Assembly: GCA_031763025.1 (NCBI GenBank)
Contig: JASSKH010000011.1
Coordinates: forward strand, 806,001-870,000
DNA: 64,000 bases
Source of the DNA: Macrocystis pyrifera
Lineage: Eukaryota; Sar; Phaeophyceae; Laminariales; Laminariaceae
Reading direction: 5' to 3'
The notes under the pieces are model-generated. The model was not told the DNA's origin. It ran no database searches and worked only from the letters and a program-made list of their open reading frames with translations. Positions 1-12,857 of this stretch are shown here, piece after piece (position 1 is the first letter of the stretch; each line of letters opens with the position of its first letter). The translations under genes were made by a program, and so were the position numbers.

Positions 1-540
1 TCTCCTCGTCTTTGATGCCTTTGAGTATACATGCACACCATCCCCTTTGCAGGTAACATAGTTTACAGCTTGTCAATCTCCTGTTTCTCTTCATTCGCAT
101 CGCCACCATATCTACCGGTATCTATTGATGGGCGTTTACAATAGTATGTACGGGCATCGAAGTCGAGTATCTGCCAATATTCGTGGGATATGTGGGCACG
201 CAGGCACATCCCCCCTACCCCCCCCCCCCCCCCCCCTTCTGCACTCGGTGCCCCGTTTCGAAAGGTGTGTGTAGTCAATGGTCAAATGGCAAAGGCAAGC
301 AAAAAATGAATACGCCCCCCCCCTCCCTGCGTGACGCACCCCATCAGACGCGAACATGTTCATGACAGCTACTACAGCACGCGACAGCACTATAACTGAT
401 ACTAATAAACAGAGGACAAGATGTGGTTCGACGTTAGCACAAACATGATAAAAGCAAGCACTTCATGCTGAACTTAGTCTAGGAAAGTCAGCACAGCCTA
501 CGAAGAGAAGGCGGGCCCGCGATGAGTCAGCAAGCTTGCA
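1..540. other. Gene-free 5' edge with poly-C repeat element
   Basis: No supportable exon. Positions about 183-325 hold a copy of the poly-C element described at 57808-58010: a C run at about 220-236, then a stretch matching 43675-43760 (segments around TTTCGAAAGG and GGCAAGCAA), ending in a second C run at 314-322. The rest shows nothing recognisable. Confidence 0.4.
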
Positions 541-561
541 CGGGACCCCTACAGTCCGCTG

Positions 562-3500
562 ATGAAGTTTGCTCATACAATGATGACACCTATGGTAGAC
601 GCTTCCCCCCTGCACGTAATGCACCACGGACTCTTAGCCAAGCTTGTGGAAGAAACATGCGACTTCCAGCGTTCAATGGCCAATAACGAGGCAAAGTTGA
701 AGGAGAACGAGGAAGATTTCCGCCGGGCGCAACGTGGTTTTGTCGAAGATCTCGAAAAGGCAAATGCAGCATATACAAGCAACCGGTGAGGAGGGGGTCA
801 GAATCGGCAAAACACACCACGTGGAAATATATTTCCTCGTCGAGCTACGCTACGGCAGGCGTTACCTAATGTTTGCCACGCTGTTAAATGCCATGAAGAG
901 ATCTGTAGTTCATTCGACAAACGAACTTGATGAACAGTGAGCGCTCAACTCGATAAGAGGCTTAGCGCAGCACAGTAGGTATGCAACGAATGACTTTTAT
1001 TTCGAGAACGCTAACGGGATCGCACATATATTGCGATACAGCTCCTCAGTTGAAATATTTCTGTTTATATATAAATGCGCTAGTCATGGATATTTGGACC
1101 AAAAACCCCTCCCCTAGTGTTGTGGCATGGGTTTGGTCGAAATGTGTGTTTATTTCGGCTACCGGAGTCCACTGCTTGCGCCATTGGAATATGGAGGATG
1201 TTTCGAAGCCAAACGGCTGAGGCCCGCGCCCTCTAAAATGTACATGGTGGGTGATGGTACGGTAGACGGTACCTCCTTCCTCTTTGGGGGTTCGTATCAC
1301 GAGGAGCTTTGTAATGAACCCACACAGAATAATGTGTGCGCGAACACGGTTCCCGCAACGCCACACACAACGACGCATTTGTAAAACCCAAATTGTACTG
1401 CAAATGTGTTGGGGGGTTTTGAATCGCGAAGGACGCCCCGTCATCCCGAAAAAGTGCAACCAAACGTACCCCCTCTACGATAGTAGCATGGCTCCGGTAA
1501 CTTCACATATCTGACGGCATGTTTTGCCGATTGCGTTGGGACAATTCTGCATTACCATCTATCTGCAGGGAAACCTACCAGTTACTACCAGTTACTACCA
1601 GCAACATGTTCGCGAATACGGATTGTTAGATATGTACCATGACCCCTACGGTCGCAGTGAACTCTGACTTCCAGGTGTGTGCTTCCGTAAGTCCCATCAA
1701 CACAAAAAAACAGAAAAACAAAAGCAGTTAAATCGGGGGGAATACAAGCGGAGCATCTAACCGTTCTAATGCTCCGAAACCAACTCGTGCGGTTAACGGA
1801 CAGGGCTGTGATGAACACGCTGCTTGGCCGCAAGGGCGTGGGGTGTGCCGTGGTGCCTTCTCCCGATGAGCTTGAGGGTCTCAAGGCAGGCGCGGCAAAG
1901 GCTCAAGAAGCCACACTTAGGTGAATATTCAGGTTTTAGTCAGGTATACCACAACGAGAATACGTAGCAAAGCTCAAATTGCGGCGAACGATCCATGCAA
2001 AGATGGTTCGATATGGTTGACGGCGGTCTTGCCCCTTGGCGTACACCCGCTAAAAGAATAATTCCCCACAAGATACTAAAACTAGCATATTACAGCTAAA
2101 GAGGCATTGACGGGTCAAATCTAAACCGCTACCCTATATACTGAGCTCATGGGTGAAGCCTAGCGCGCGACGTTCACTGTAAACCTCTTGGTCAGGCGCT
2201 CTCAGAGTCCAGGAAAAATACAGTCATGGTCGAGCATAGATTTCACTCGGGCCACAACGGTAAGTAGTGCATTGGCCCCAGTACCGTATATGACTGGGCA
2301 CTGATTACATAGTATGTCTGCATTTCACACAGCACACGCACGTAAGTTTTCCGACTGCACGGGGCGGACTCAGTATCCAAGATGTACCCGTTATCGTTTG
2401 GAGTGAGTCATGCCACCGTACAGCCAGCACATTTTACCTTCATTGGTCGCAGATTCGTAACGTCAGGAACTATATTCCTCGACAGAAAACAGAGTTTGAG
2501 CAAGGATAAACACACGAACCGATGACCAATATCGTGGGCTAGGCATACGACTCGTAAAATCTCTCAAGAAAAAAAAGAGTGCAAATATATTGTGCATTTT
2601 CTCAGTTGAGGAGACCCGCCAAAAAGGCCCATAAGTACCCCCTACCGTGGCATGTTTCTGCTCATTTTCTTGAAACGTTTACATCGTTGAGTTGAGACAC
2701 GTCGGGGCAAAGGGGCGGGGGAATCACCGTCACTCTACTCCTATGTACCCCAACTGGAGCCTGCCGCATTTCCTTGTGGGAAGTTCAATCATGAATATGG
2801 TCTATGTGTCGAACGCCTCATCAATAGCTCCCTGAGTAGCTGAATGGAGATGGGCATATACCGGCTCAAGGTCGGGAACAATAGTTAGGTGGCCTCTTAA
2901 TGTGTGACCTTAATGTGTGAGCGCTCATAACGGCCGTTTGTCGCCACACACAGGGCAGCCGAAGCCGAGGCTCGCCTGCGTGGTGTCGAAGCTGAGTCCC
3001 AAGCACTCAAGGCAGAAGCCGCAGACACTAACCAGAAGCGAGAGTCTCTACGCATGGAACTTGCTTCCCTACAGGTATGGTTGCCGTTGTAGTCGAAGCA
3101 CCTTTTCGGAGCCAATGTAGACTGCGTCATATATGCTTGCCGTCGAGCAGATATCAAACGTAACGTTACACACGGTTCCACTCTCAATAGTCATAAATAC
3201 ACAATGATTGTATCGATGTGAACTACGATAGGGGTATAGTACTACTACTCTAGGATTTCTCGGCCAAAACCTTCCTGATTGGACCCAATATCGTACATCC
3301 TGGTTTATTTTGAACTACACTACTCGAACATTCCCTAGATTAGGCCGAGGTCGATCGTCCGCTTGATCCTCTAAAGTAATTATGGTGTTAAGATCAAGCA
3401 AGCGGGACGCTTTGTATGCCTGGACAGGTTTGCCTATTAAGTCGATACTCGTTGGTACTCACGTGTCTTGGCTGCTTAGAGATAGAAAAAGGTGAGCTTT

Positions 3501-6500
3501 TCATTCCTTTCGTGCACGCGGAGACTGAGACCAAACTCGTGCCCCTCTGGAAAACCCGTGGTTTTCTACCTAAGATGCGCCTTCCACGTATTACAAATAC
3601 GATCCCAGTGCCTGAACGCAGGTACTTACCGGGCCTTCAACCTCATTCAAAGCAGCATCATAAGAATGGGGGGATAAATATAGCCCCTCAAGCAAGGTGC
3701 CTCAGAAGGCAAGAGGAAGTGATACCCCTAGCACACGCCTATCAATTGATCAATTGGCTAGTTCAATACAAACAATATGGGGCTTCATCCGTAGCTCACC
3801 TAAAAGGTACAATGCACTACCCTGGTACGTACCAGGTGATAGGTACTGCGCATAAAGCGTCCTAAATCAGGGCCTGCCCAACGCCTACGGCTTGTTCTAG
3901 GGTCTCATTTTTGTGGGAGATCACGCAGGAAAAAAATCGCCGGGCACGACGAACAGTTGCGAAAGGTGTCCTGCTCAAAAAATGGAGTTGCGAAATGGTA
4001 AAATTGTCGTGGGTCCTATCTAACACCAAACGCGTTAATCCGCCAACTGTTGATAAATACTTCGTTCGCCAACCTCGTTATCACGTTCACACGTTCAGGA
4101 CTGCGCTCCCTTTGTGGAGACGAAACACGTTGAGTTAGAGTCAGTTTTAGGTGTATACAGTGCGCCAGTGACAGGGCCAAGACTCCTCCTGCCCTTGGAG
4201 TGGAAATGGCACCATTGACTGGTCTAACGATGCATGCTATAGCAGGGTTGCACATACTCGAGGAGGTTTACGCCTCACTCAAAAACTGATTATGATATAA
4301 ATTGCGAGCTAGACCCGATAAAACATTTCGTAGCCTAAGTATTTCACGAAAAATAGTGTAAAACGAGTATGATATTCCACGGATATTGGGTATTTTCTCA
4401 GTCGAGGAATCTCGTCGGTCAGAAATAGGTTGGTCAAGATACACTTTATACCCATATACCCTATAGAAACACGCATCTAAGAACGGAAAACGTTGCCGTA
4501 CTCATCGTACTTCGATTGACCAAGTCTACTGCCGGCAAGGGCACCGACGAAGCGCATAGACCAAAATGTTTGAAAGGGGCATGGTCGATCATACCCGGCT
4601 CTCTGTGAACGCCAGAATGTCTGAACATCACACAGCGTTCCACCTGTTTTTACTACTTGTAGCCAATGTTTTACGTAAGAGCTTTGGCGCTTACCGCTAA
4701 GGAGGTACAGTGCATAGCACTCGTAGTACTCCCACACCACTAGAGCGACGCCGCCTTTGTGCGAATAGTGTGAATATACACAACAAGTGCTACATTGGGG
4801 CTAGCACTCACGTTTTGCCCAAAATAATTACTGGCGGGGCTCCTTAGCTAACAATCTACCCAACATCGTTTCGCTTCTATAACAGTACAAAGCTCTTCGT
4901 CATAAAATTAATGTAGGCCATGAAGGTATTCATCGGGTTGACCCTTCATTTTTTGTCAAAGGTCATTGTTGTGTGCGCCAAATATCTCCGCGAGTCAGGA
5001 GCCTCACAAAATTAAGGTGGTACCCAGACCGTAGCACGCTTGTATCCACGACAACAAAAGCGCAGTCGGTCTTCCCTCTGTAATACGTTCTGTCACCGTC
5101 AGAAGTATGGTGGCGTTCGCTGCTTGGGCAGACCGTGCTGTGTCATCAATAAAGACCTCGTGTTGAAGAATCTTCTCCTTACCCTCAACATCGTATCCGC
5201 TGTGCCCGTGACTGGCGCACTACTACGACAGCCCTGCAGAGTGTATAGGGGCCATGACTTAGTGTACTGCTTTGATATCCCTGTAGGTGAAGTATCCTAT
5301 AGATGCAAAAGGACCAGGCGCTTTCTCGATGTGAATGGATGTGTTTTTCTATACATGCCGCTTCGCCGGCAGGAAAAGTTCAAAAGCGTGAGCACGAGCC
5401 AAACCGGCGGACAAACCAAGCGTAACAACAACACGGGAAATGAAGCTCCAGCCAAGAAGCAGCAGCAGCGCGTGTCGCAGCTTGAGCAGGAGGTAAACAA
5501 TGCTTTGGATAGTAGAGCAACTGGTCCGTACCTAACTTACCTGACCAGCGTGCAACAGCATCAAGTTTGTATCGAACTGTGTCATGGGCTCGGAAGACTT
5601 ATGAGAGGCTTTTTGAAGTACTGCGGACCCCGTACTCCTGATATAGTAGGGTGTCACGGGATGACGACGTATGCCACCGTAGGGGCTCCTTCAAATGTTT
5701 TGAGGCTCCTCACTCGGAGAGCTCTGTACTTCATGCAGCAGAAACGAAGTTGAGGACTAACGTCTACGTGCAATCACAATGACAATCTCATGGTTCAAAT
5801 GAAATATGCACAAAAGGAGTAGAGTTGGCAAACAATTGGGATTTGCTTATAGATGTGCATGTGTGCGAGTCGTTGCTTAGTTAAAGAACCCCGTAACTCA
5901 GAACTATTGGGTCCCAAAGTGTCTAGGTTTGTTCGAAAACCTGTCGGCGTTGGTAAAAGAGCGTGCTGCCGTCGCCTACGACCGCGTGGCTGTGGCAACC
6001 CCCCCCTGCGTAGGATTCTACTTTTTCACCACGAACGCGTCTTGTTCGCTGCAGCATCCTCCAGTATGGTTTGAACAAATCGTTGGCGTTCCCCCTTGCA
6101 GGTAGCTAACCTGGAGGACACGTGCAACAGACAGGCTACGTACATCAACCAGCTGGAAGATTACGCCAACAGCGTTGAGGCCGCCAATGCCGAACTCACG
6201 CAGCAGGTATCGTGTTCGTTCTCATCCAGTTTCGATGTTGTGTGCCAGGTGTGCCAGGTATTTCACCACCCTGACCATTTACTGCATCAACAGCGTGGAA
6301 GCCGCTAAAGTGCAACGCATACTACTTCTGGGTGCATGCTACGATAGGGGTTCGTCTAATGTTTCGTGAAGCTCCTATCTTGAGTTATATACCCCACCCA
6401 AAATCTTACCTTGGGGAGGAAAAATAAGAGTTCAACCCGAAAAGTGTCATGGCGTAGGTGTTGACAAAAACAGTTGTGCAACACACAAATGATATCCCAG

Positions 6501-8993
6501 TGACGTCGGGTAGTTCCTAAGTTGAGGAGCCCTTTTAGTCAGAAACAATAGTGTAAAGAGTGTAAAAAAGTGCTGCCCCTATCGCAGCACACATCTGCGT
6601 TAAGGTGCGTTGGCGAATTGTTTTTGGAAAATCGTTTATGGCGGGAGAAAGAAACCCGAGCATGTAAGGCCGGATCTTATGCAATTTTTTTTGAGTGATT
6701 GAAAAACGCAGGAAGTCGGATTTTCCAGCGGCAAAAAGCCACACCAGAACAGTGCGCCATGTGCGGTCTTATGGTGTTTTTGGTTTTATTTCATGGGAGA
6801 AAAAAAAAAAAGAACAGAACCGAGATCTTGAAGTTTCCTTGAACTCCATGTACGTGGAGCACGACACGAACGAGTCGTTCACGCCGGGTTGGGCGATCAA
6901 GCTTCACCACCAGCTCCTCGAAGGAAGGAACGGAACGTGGAACCTCCTGGGGAGCTGCGTAAGGGGTTTGCTAGTCGCTGGACCAGCAAGGAGCTCTCGC
7001 TCTCGCGGAGCATGAGCTGCTTGCGGCCGTCGTAGTCAGAAAAACAAAACGTTAGATTGTTTTGATACTGCTGTAGTCTCGTCCTATTCGCCTCCAAAGT
7101 TGTTTTGCCTAGAGCAGCTGCGGTTGGGCGGCCGCAAGGGACGCGATGGTGGTCAAGGTATTGATGCCTTCTCTCTTCGTAGTGGCCGATGCACAAGTGC
7201 AGGAGCCCAGCTGTGTACAAGAGTAACCAAGCATGTAGTGTCGTGACCTATCATGAGCCCAGTCTGTAATCTATACAAAATTGTACAATGCCTCCGAGGT
7301 CTTGTGCAAAAGCAAATTGTATCACTTTCAGAGGTGATCAGAAAAGGCTGTAAAAAATAATCACTTCCTGGAATTTCATGAGTGATGAAATCTCGGAGGA
7401 ACGTTTTTTTCCACCAAATAGGCCCCATAAGACGTGATTTTGATAAACTCTGATGAGAAACGGGACCAGATACCCCGAAGCCTCCGTAAACAGCCATATA
7501 ATCACCTCAAAAAAAATGCACAAGATCTGGCCTAAGATCTATGGCAATGGAAAAGCGAAGTATCAATAAAAAGATTGAATTCCAAAGATACCCGCCAAAT
7601 AAAAACAGAACACGCTTCCTATGGGCATGTTTAGAAAAAAAAAAAAGTTTCCAACTTTTGGAGAAGCCCGAAAAAAGCAAATCTGGGGCCGATGTTGGGC
7701 CAAGATCGGCTTGAGAAAAACTCAGGCCGATCTTTGGTTCGAAGAGGCGAGATTCCGAGTCCTCGACAGACATCGATCGACAAAACCAACAATTGCGTCA
7801 TGAATTCTGAACGGAGCGCGCTCGTTAGGGGCTCCGACCCACCCTTGGGTCACCGTCTTCACACAATGGCCAGTGACGTGTGGCGGGCGCTCGCCAGGTG
7901 TACGATAAAAAACAATTAGCCGATGGTGTGTAAAAAACAGAAGACAAAAATTCTCGATCCGTCTCGAATGGCAAAAAACAGGCTTTTTTTCAGGTTTGGG
8001 AGGATACCGCAGGACGCCGCCGGCAAGCTCTCGCCCCCTAGAGCATGTATTCACTTCCTATCTTCGATGCCGTCATCTATACTCGTTTGCCTTGCCCGAC
8101 ACCAAGCGGGTTGGCCGTGGGCTGAGTCTATATCGAGATCGAGCATCTATCGTCGCACGAACTGATTTTTATCAGCGTGTTGACAATTTGCAACGAGAGA
8201 AAAATAATTGCGCCGCCTGCAGCCGTTAGAAAAAAAAAGAAAAAAATCAAACATTTTTTCCCTTTTTTCCCACAGCGGCGGTACGAGGATATTTTCGGCT
8301 GTATTTTTAAAGCATTTTTTTTCAGAGAAAACTTTTGGACTGCGCGTTTCCATTGGCGTAGGTCTATGGTTGGTTTTAAGTATTGTTTGGACTGCGCGTT
8401 TCCATTGGCATAGGTCTATGGTTGGTTAAGTATTGTATGGACCAGGTGTCGAATGCGAAAAATAAAATTCATAGTAAAACTCCATGCAAAAAACGCGGGG
8501 TAACGGCCGACCAAGCAGGACACCAATGCACAGAGGAATAAAGAGCTTTCCACAGGGCCTCGCGGACACACCAGACGAGATCCGCCACCCTCAAGCACTC
8601 ACCCCACGTTGCTGCCGGGTTCCTACAGGACGGCATGCGGGATCGCCCATGGAAGGCAGGCTGGCGCGTCCGAGCACAGATTCAAGAGTACCTGAAGTGA
8701 TTAAATCGATAAATCAAGATGCTATGCTGTACTCAACATTTGGCAATGTCGTTCTTTGAGAACCAGAAGTCTCTTCCCTCGTTCTTGGAGGCTGCCGAAC
8801 CGTCGCACAGAGGTTAGAGGCACACAACACTGCAATCGAGGACTCTCCCGACCGAAAGTCTAGTTTTGCGACGCGTCGGTTCGAGTGCCACACGGAGACC
8901 TCCTCGTATTTGAGTTATGATTCACACGAACGGTTTGAGACAGAACAGCTGTTAAACGCAGCCACTTCGTACACGAAACCTGCTATATATTGA
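562..8993 (+). CDS. Eight-exon coiled-coil protein gene, family not recognised
   Basis: Exons inferred at 562-785, 1804-1920, 2954-3074, 5373-5492, 6102-6206, 6818-6958, 8629-8696 and 8813-8993 (stop TGA 8991-8993). Every junction is GT-AG and the phases fit across all seven introns (2,2,0,0,0,0,2), giving about 358 residues. From about residue 40 to 240 the product is rich in Ala/Glu/Gln/Lys with heptad character; the joins of exons 4, 5 and 6 (RVSQLEQE, VANLEDTCNR, NAELTQQ, NRDLEVSLNS) keep the coiled-coil register, which is strong support for the model. A short Asn/Gln/Lys-rich linker lies in exon 4. The C-terminal 80 residues (GMRDRPWKAGW, TAIEDSPDRKSS) are not coiled coil. The reading frame is open for 27 bases upstream of the first ATG, so a further 5' exon is possible. 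Probably a structural or scaffold protein; no catalytic motif seen. Exons 1-6 are firmer than 7-8. Confidence 0.6.
3075..5372. other. Long intron 3 of the coiled-coil gene, rich in small repeat elements
   Basis: No exon was needed here to keep phase between exons 3 and 4. The stretch contains reverse-orientation remnants of the hairpin element family: TTTTCTCAGTCGAGGAATCT near 4391-4410 followed by GGTCAGAAA, and GGAGCCTCAC near 4999. A 149-codon open frame at 3416-3865 has no splice support and is probably chance. Confidence 0.4.
7573..8306 (+). repeat. Dispersed repeat copy 1 (~735 bp), intron 6 of the coiled-coil gene
   Basis: Matches the reverse complement of 53955-54690 almost end to end, from GAATTCCAAAGATACCCG to GAGGATATTTTCGG, with many scattered substitutions and short indels. 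Both copies carry long A or T runs and the block ACACAATGGCCAGTGACGTG. No open frame is conserved between copies, so this is a non-coding interspersed element or a decayed transposon fragment. Confidence 0.75.
8338..8437 (+). repeat. Tandem duplication of a ~50-bp unit
   Basis: Two adjacent copies of a unit beginning TTGGACTGCGCGTTTCCATT and running through GGTCTATGGTTGG to AAGTATTGT. The second copy differs by one substitution and a 2-base deletion. It abuts the 3' end of the dispersed repeat at 7573-8306. GCGTTTCCATT also occurs beside the other copy of that repeat, near 54705. Confidence 0.7.
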
Positions 8994-9155
8994 ATCAAAG
9001 GTTTGTGAGGCATCGCATCAAACAAGGCAAGGCAGCCGAACAACGTTCCTTTCTACTTCCAGAGTTGTTTGTAGGCATGGTGTGCCATCACCCGGAGGTC
9101 GCAGCACTTCCTTGTATTCTTGTTGGTAGGTTCGTTCCCACTTGCCGGCCGGGGT

Positions 9156-9427
9156 TATATACGGCGAGTACTACAGCTGCGAAAGCTTGCAAGAGGGTCA
9201 ACACTACAGGAAGGTGTGCAGACAAAATGGTCCATAATCCACTATTACGGAAATGAGATCGTCGATAACTTTGAAGGTACACTTACTACTGAGAAATCGC
9301 ACAGTTGAAGTTGTCGACGATGTCCTTCGTGTATTGGAAACAACGGTGGTGAACCCATTCATTGGCACACCTTGCAGTGGCGCTGATCCCCTTGCAAATT
9401 TTAGTAGTTGCGCCCGCCGTAAATAAC
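9156..9427. repeat. Foldback element 1 (inverted repeat, ~122-bp arms)
   Basis: Left arm about 9156-9276 and right arm about 9304-9427 are imperfect reverse complements, separated by about 27 bases. Paired blocks include ATATACGGCG with CGCCGTAAATA, AAGGTGTGC with GCACACCTT, and ATCGTCGATAACTT with AAGTTGTCGACGAT. The right arm read on the minus strand stays open and protein-like (KICKGISATARCANEWVHH), suggesting the arms derive from a coding sequence. Confidence 0.65.
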
Positions 9428-9609
9428 GCAAGTCGGCATCTGAAAAACGGGCATAGACATAACTTTGCTGAAGTGCTGTGACCTCCGTGTGAAGTTACGT
9501 GCACATTGTCGGGTGGAAAAAGGCGTACCTCTAATTTCCTAGGTTTACCTAGGGTATCTAGAAGCGAAATTAAAAACTTGTCTTAACGGACAAAACGACA
9601 AAAAAAAAA

Positions 9610-9865
9610 CGTACACCAGTGATTTTTTACCATTTTACGGTACAAAAAATGTAATCCAGGAAATCAGGGCACACCAAACCCAAGCTAGATGACGTTTTCT
9701 GTCAAGGTATACCGTTGTAACATCCATGTCCGTCCGTCCAAGTCGCAAAAATGACAACAAGCGGTATATCAATGTTTATTTGCCAGTTTACGGTACCAGC
9801 AAATAAAACAAGGTCACACTAAATCCCAGCTGGATGACGTTTTTTGTCAAGGCATACCCTTTCCT
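9610..9865 (+). repeat. Tandem duplication, ~155-bp period
   Basis: Two copies (about 9610-9710 and 9765-9865) share TTTTACGGTAC / GTTTACGGTAC, an AATMAGG...CACACYAAAYCC block and AGCTGGATGACGTTTTTTGT-like ends (GATGACGTTTTCTGTCAAGG versus GATGACGTTTTTTGTCAAGG). Nothing coding seen. Confidence 0.6.
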
Positions 9866-9926
9866 GGTAAAAAAGCGATGTCGGGTGTGGCTTATAATTA
9901 AGAACAAAAGCCGCGTTCATGAATAC

Positions 9927-10650
9927 ATGCGCCTTTTTGTACTCGTAGTCGTACGAATATACCAGGTACGAGTCAAGCGTAGCTTGTAGTTCTGAAGAAA
10001 TTTTGTTCCGTTTCGTGCGCGTGTGTGTACTCGGAGCTCGGCACCGTGGGCGAGCCCGGCGCCGTCGCGGGTGTCAGCGGGTGCTGGCGGGTAGAGGTGG
10101 GGTTGCAAGGAGCGCAGTCGCTGTTTTCGTGGCTAGGCGTCGCGTGTGCCTCGAGACACGAGGGAAGCACGAATGACCTCTGTCTGGCCTCCTTGTGAGG
10201 CTCCGCTTATACCATGTACGAGTATTTAAGGGTCGTTTGGAAATGCAAAATAAAATTTAAGCGGCGTTTATTTTTGCGACCAAACTAAAGTTGTCAGAGA
10301 GAGCGACGCAGTCTGAGCACCAACTTTATCGAGCTGGCGAACGAGGGCCACGGTGAGCACCAGGCCTCACGCGAGGCGGGCGACGGGGCTCACTGTGGCA
10401 AAGAGGAAGGAAAGCTTCACCCGGACCGAATCGGTGGTGAGGTGGTCGCGTGACGGGCGGACGGCGTACGAGACTGAGAGAGAAGCTCTACTGTTCGACT
10501 TTTTTATTTTCGACCGGAGTAAGGTGTTCCAATCGGGCAGAAAATATTGCATGAGAGAGGAAGGGGATTTTTTTGTTTCCGCGCTTTTTCGTACGTGTTC
10601 ATACGAATAGTCAAGTGTAGCTTACGTATTTCTGAACATATACCTCACGA
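9927..10650. repeat. GC-rich block flanked by short direct repeats
   Basis: Near-copies of one ~70-bp segment occur at about 9927-10000 and 10582-10650 (shared CTTTTT, CGTAC, TACGAATA, GTCAAG.GTAGCTT and TTCTGAA in the same order). Between them lies a GC-rich stretch open on both strands. On + a frame around 10299-10453 (STNFIELANEGHGEHQ) follows a GTTGTCAG acceptor-like site and ends in TGA. On - 9973-10170 is open too. I could not decide the coding strand. The arrangement could be a small gene or a transposon with direct ends. Confidence 0.3.
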
Positions 10651-11848
10651 ATGAGAAAAAAATACCAAAACTGGACGAAACCGAGGAAAACGATAAGAAT
10701 GCAAAAAAAACGAGCATGCCCGGTATCTCCTGCTGCAATCACTTCTTCTGAAACCCACGCAATGAACAGTAAATAGCGACAACAGCAGCATCTTCAAACA
10801 AGTAAAAATCTACATAGCAACTATCTATGTCGCTAGAGAATTTCCATTTCTCCGTCCAACCTTGTTTTAAATGGTAGCACCTATAAAAAGGGAACAGCAG
10901 GGCAGCCCTTGCCCTGCTCTACAATAAAATACCAGTTATGGAAGTATACTCGTATATACCTGGCACGGTATGTCGCTGGTTCACGGAGATGTTCGCAGCT
11001 CTTGAAGCCGACCTGTATCCTGCTCCCTCAAGCCGTGCGGGTCAGCAGTAGCTACAGGAGTTTTCACGCAACCAGGCCGACATCTGAGCCTCCGTTTTTA
11101 GTAGGTCATTCAAATGAAGGGGGGGCTACCGAAGCCCTGGGCGTGTTGGCATGATAAGGTTGGACAGCACCTCGTCTACCCGGAACAAACAAGAAATTAT
11201 TCACCACCCTGGATATGATACAGTGTGAACCACACACAAGATATTGCGGTCAAATCTTGTTTCGCCATCCCATCCATGATCATCGCCCTACTTGTCCAGT
11301 TCTCTCCTTATCGCAAGTCAGACACGGGATCACATACCGGGCAATCCTCCGTCCCCCCCACTATGGTGCACGCCTTCAAGTTTATCACGGGAAGAGTTAA
11401 GCATATCATTCCCTCGTCGACTCGTATCGATTGCGCGTACCCGTGCCTGTAGGCGCTTTCTGAAATAGTTGTTGCACAACAAAAGACTAAAATCCTCCTC
11501 GGGGCTCTCGAACTCACGAAAGTGCCCTTCACTGTAACAGATACAAGGTATAACTAACCACTAGGTTCCCGCGAGGACATCGTAATTAGAACCAAACATG
11601 GCGCATAAAGATTAGGGGGTACAAAGTTTATGGGTCCGTCGGGCGTTGTGGTTACTATGGCCCCCCGTAAGAGACCGCCGGGGGCACCATTTTCTGGCTA
11701 CTGGGACGCCGAGCCCCATTTATCTTCTCCTCTAAACTGTAGACCATACAGTTTAGTACTTCGGATGTGGTATGGGTGATGCTTTTGGATCACGGGCGTC
11801 TAGTGTGCTATAAAGTAACACTACCCTCATTACGATATAGGAAGGTAC
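10651..11848. other. Gene-poor stretch with repeat fragments
   Basis: No supported exon. About 11270-11475 is a diverged copy of a repeat also found at 46780-46950 (shared CCCTCGTC.ACTCG...TCGA block followed by ...CGCTYTC and AGTT). About 11640-11672 carries one arm (TTACTATGGCCCCCCGTAA) of the palindromic element found complete at 14908, 17494 and 40514. Confidence 0.4.
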
Positions 11849-11856
11849 TACCAGGT

Positions 11857-12111
11857 ATGTCGAAACCATTCCGCCCGGCTCGTTCCAAACTTCATTCTCA
11901 GGTGCAGCAAGGAGGGAGTGGAGGGGATCAGGGCGGCGGCCAGTTCGAGAACGGCACAGCGCCCGCCCGGGAGGAAATGGGAGATGGTGGGCCGGATGGC
12001 ATGCAGACTACGGAAACCGACGACGAGAGGATCATAATGGACCAAGGAAAAGCACAGGAAGTAGCACCACAGGGGGGAATAGATAGAAGGGGCGAGCGCG
12101 AGATGCCTTAG
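11857..12111 (+). CDS. Small acidic Gly/Gln-rich ORF or terminal exon
   Basis: Open from ATG 11857 to TAG 12109, 84 codons plus stop. The N-terminal part is basic (MSKPFRPARSKLHSQ) and the rest Gly/Gln/Asp/Glu-rich (GGSGGDQGGGQFENG, MQTTETDDERIIMDQGKAQE). CATTCTCAG before GTGCAGCAAGG at 11902 is a reasonable splice acceptor in the same frame, so this may be a terminal exon of a longer gene whose upstream exons I did not find. Composition and GC content differ sharply from flanking AT-rich repeat DNA, which supports coding. Function unknown. Confidence 0.4.
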   Translation: MSKPFRPARSKLHSQVQQGGSGGDQGGGQFENGTAPAREEMGDGGPDGMQTTETDDERIIMDQGKAQEVAPQGGIDRRGEREMP

Positions 12112-12319
12112 GATTTCTTTTTCCAAAGTCTTAGATGGGGTTGGACGTGGTGAACAGGTTCATACCTTGTAAAAACAGTAGTCAAGCCAGGTTAGGATAG
12201 GGTGGGGGACACGGTTGGGCTCAATATTTTGTGGCTGGCGGGGTTCCTCAACTGAGGAACTGCCGGGTGGTTGTCGCAGTTCTATTTGTACAGTAGTTTC
12301 CACTTTCATGCGTGGGGTA

Positions 12320-12640
12320 CATGTATGACGCGTGCTGCGAGAGGGGTAGCACTTTTTGACCAAGATGTTTCCGACTGAAAGGGTTTGTTAAGGGCACTGA
12401 CAGCACTGAGGAATTACCCAATATATAAGGCATACATTTTCGCTGGGATATCGTTAGTCTTTCGCACTATAGTTACGATAGTTCCAAATATATCTAGGCC
12501 ATGGCATGTATTGTGTATCGAACTGCACGTTCATTGTTTGTTAAGGTCGGATTTTGGGTGCTACGAATACGGGTGCAGAGCTCCTCAAGTGAGGAGCCTT
12601 GTAGCATATATTCGGTGCACCCCTATCGTGGCATTCATCT
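12320..12640 (+). mobile_element. Two-hairpin small inverted-repeat element, diverged copy
   Basis: Starts with a GTGCTGCGAGAGGGGTAGCAC-type end, then the GACTGAAAGGG block. The right end has CAGAGCTCCTCAAGTGAGGAGC followed by GTGCACCCCTATCGTGGCAT. The order matches the better copy at 12858-13140. No open frame. Confidence 0.5.
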
Positions 12641-12857
12641 ATGGTTGATATCATATGTCTAGCTGATGGTGTTGCTCCTCGGGTTAACTAGGTTCATTGG
12701 GTTATTCATGAGGCTGCGCGCAAGTATATGTTCTCGAAGCTGGGTTAGTATGTGAGATATAGAGCTCATCATGTTCGGAGCCTGAGACGCGTTGGGTGCC
12801 CCCTCTACAGTGGCATGATGCGGACAGGCCCAACAACTTTATTCGGGACGCATGAAT

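Noticed and set aside
3416..3865. 149-codon ORF
   Set aside because: Lies in a large intron, has no splice support, and ORFs of this size are expected by chance in 64 kb.
5040..5753. 237-codon ORF
   Set aside because: It contains genuine exon 4 (5373-5492) of the coiled-coil gene in frame, but the flanks are intron that happens to be open.
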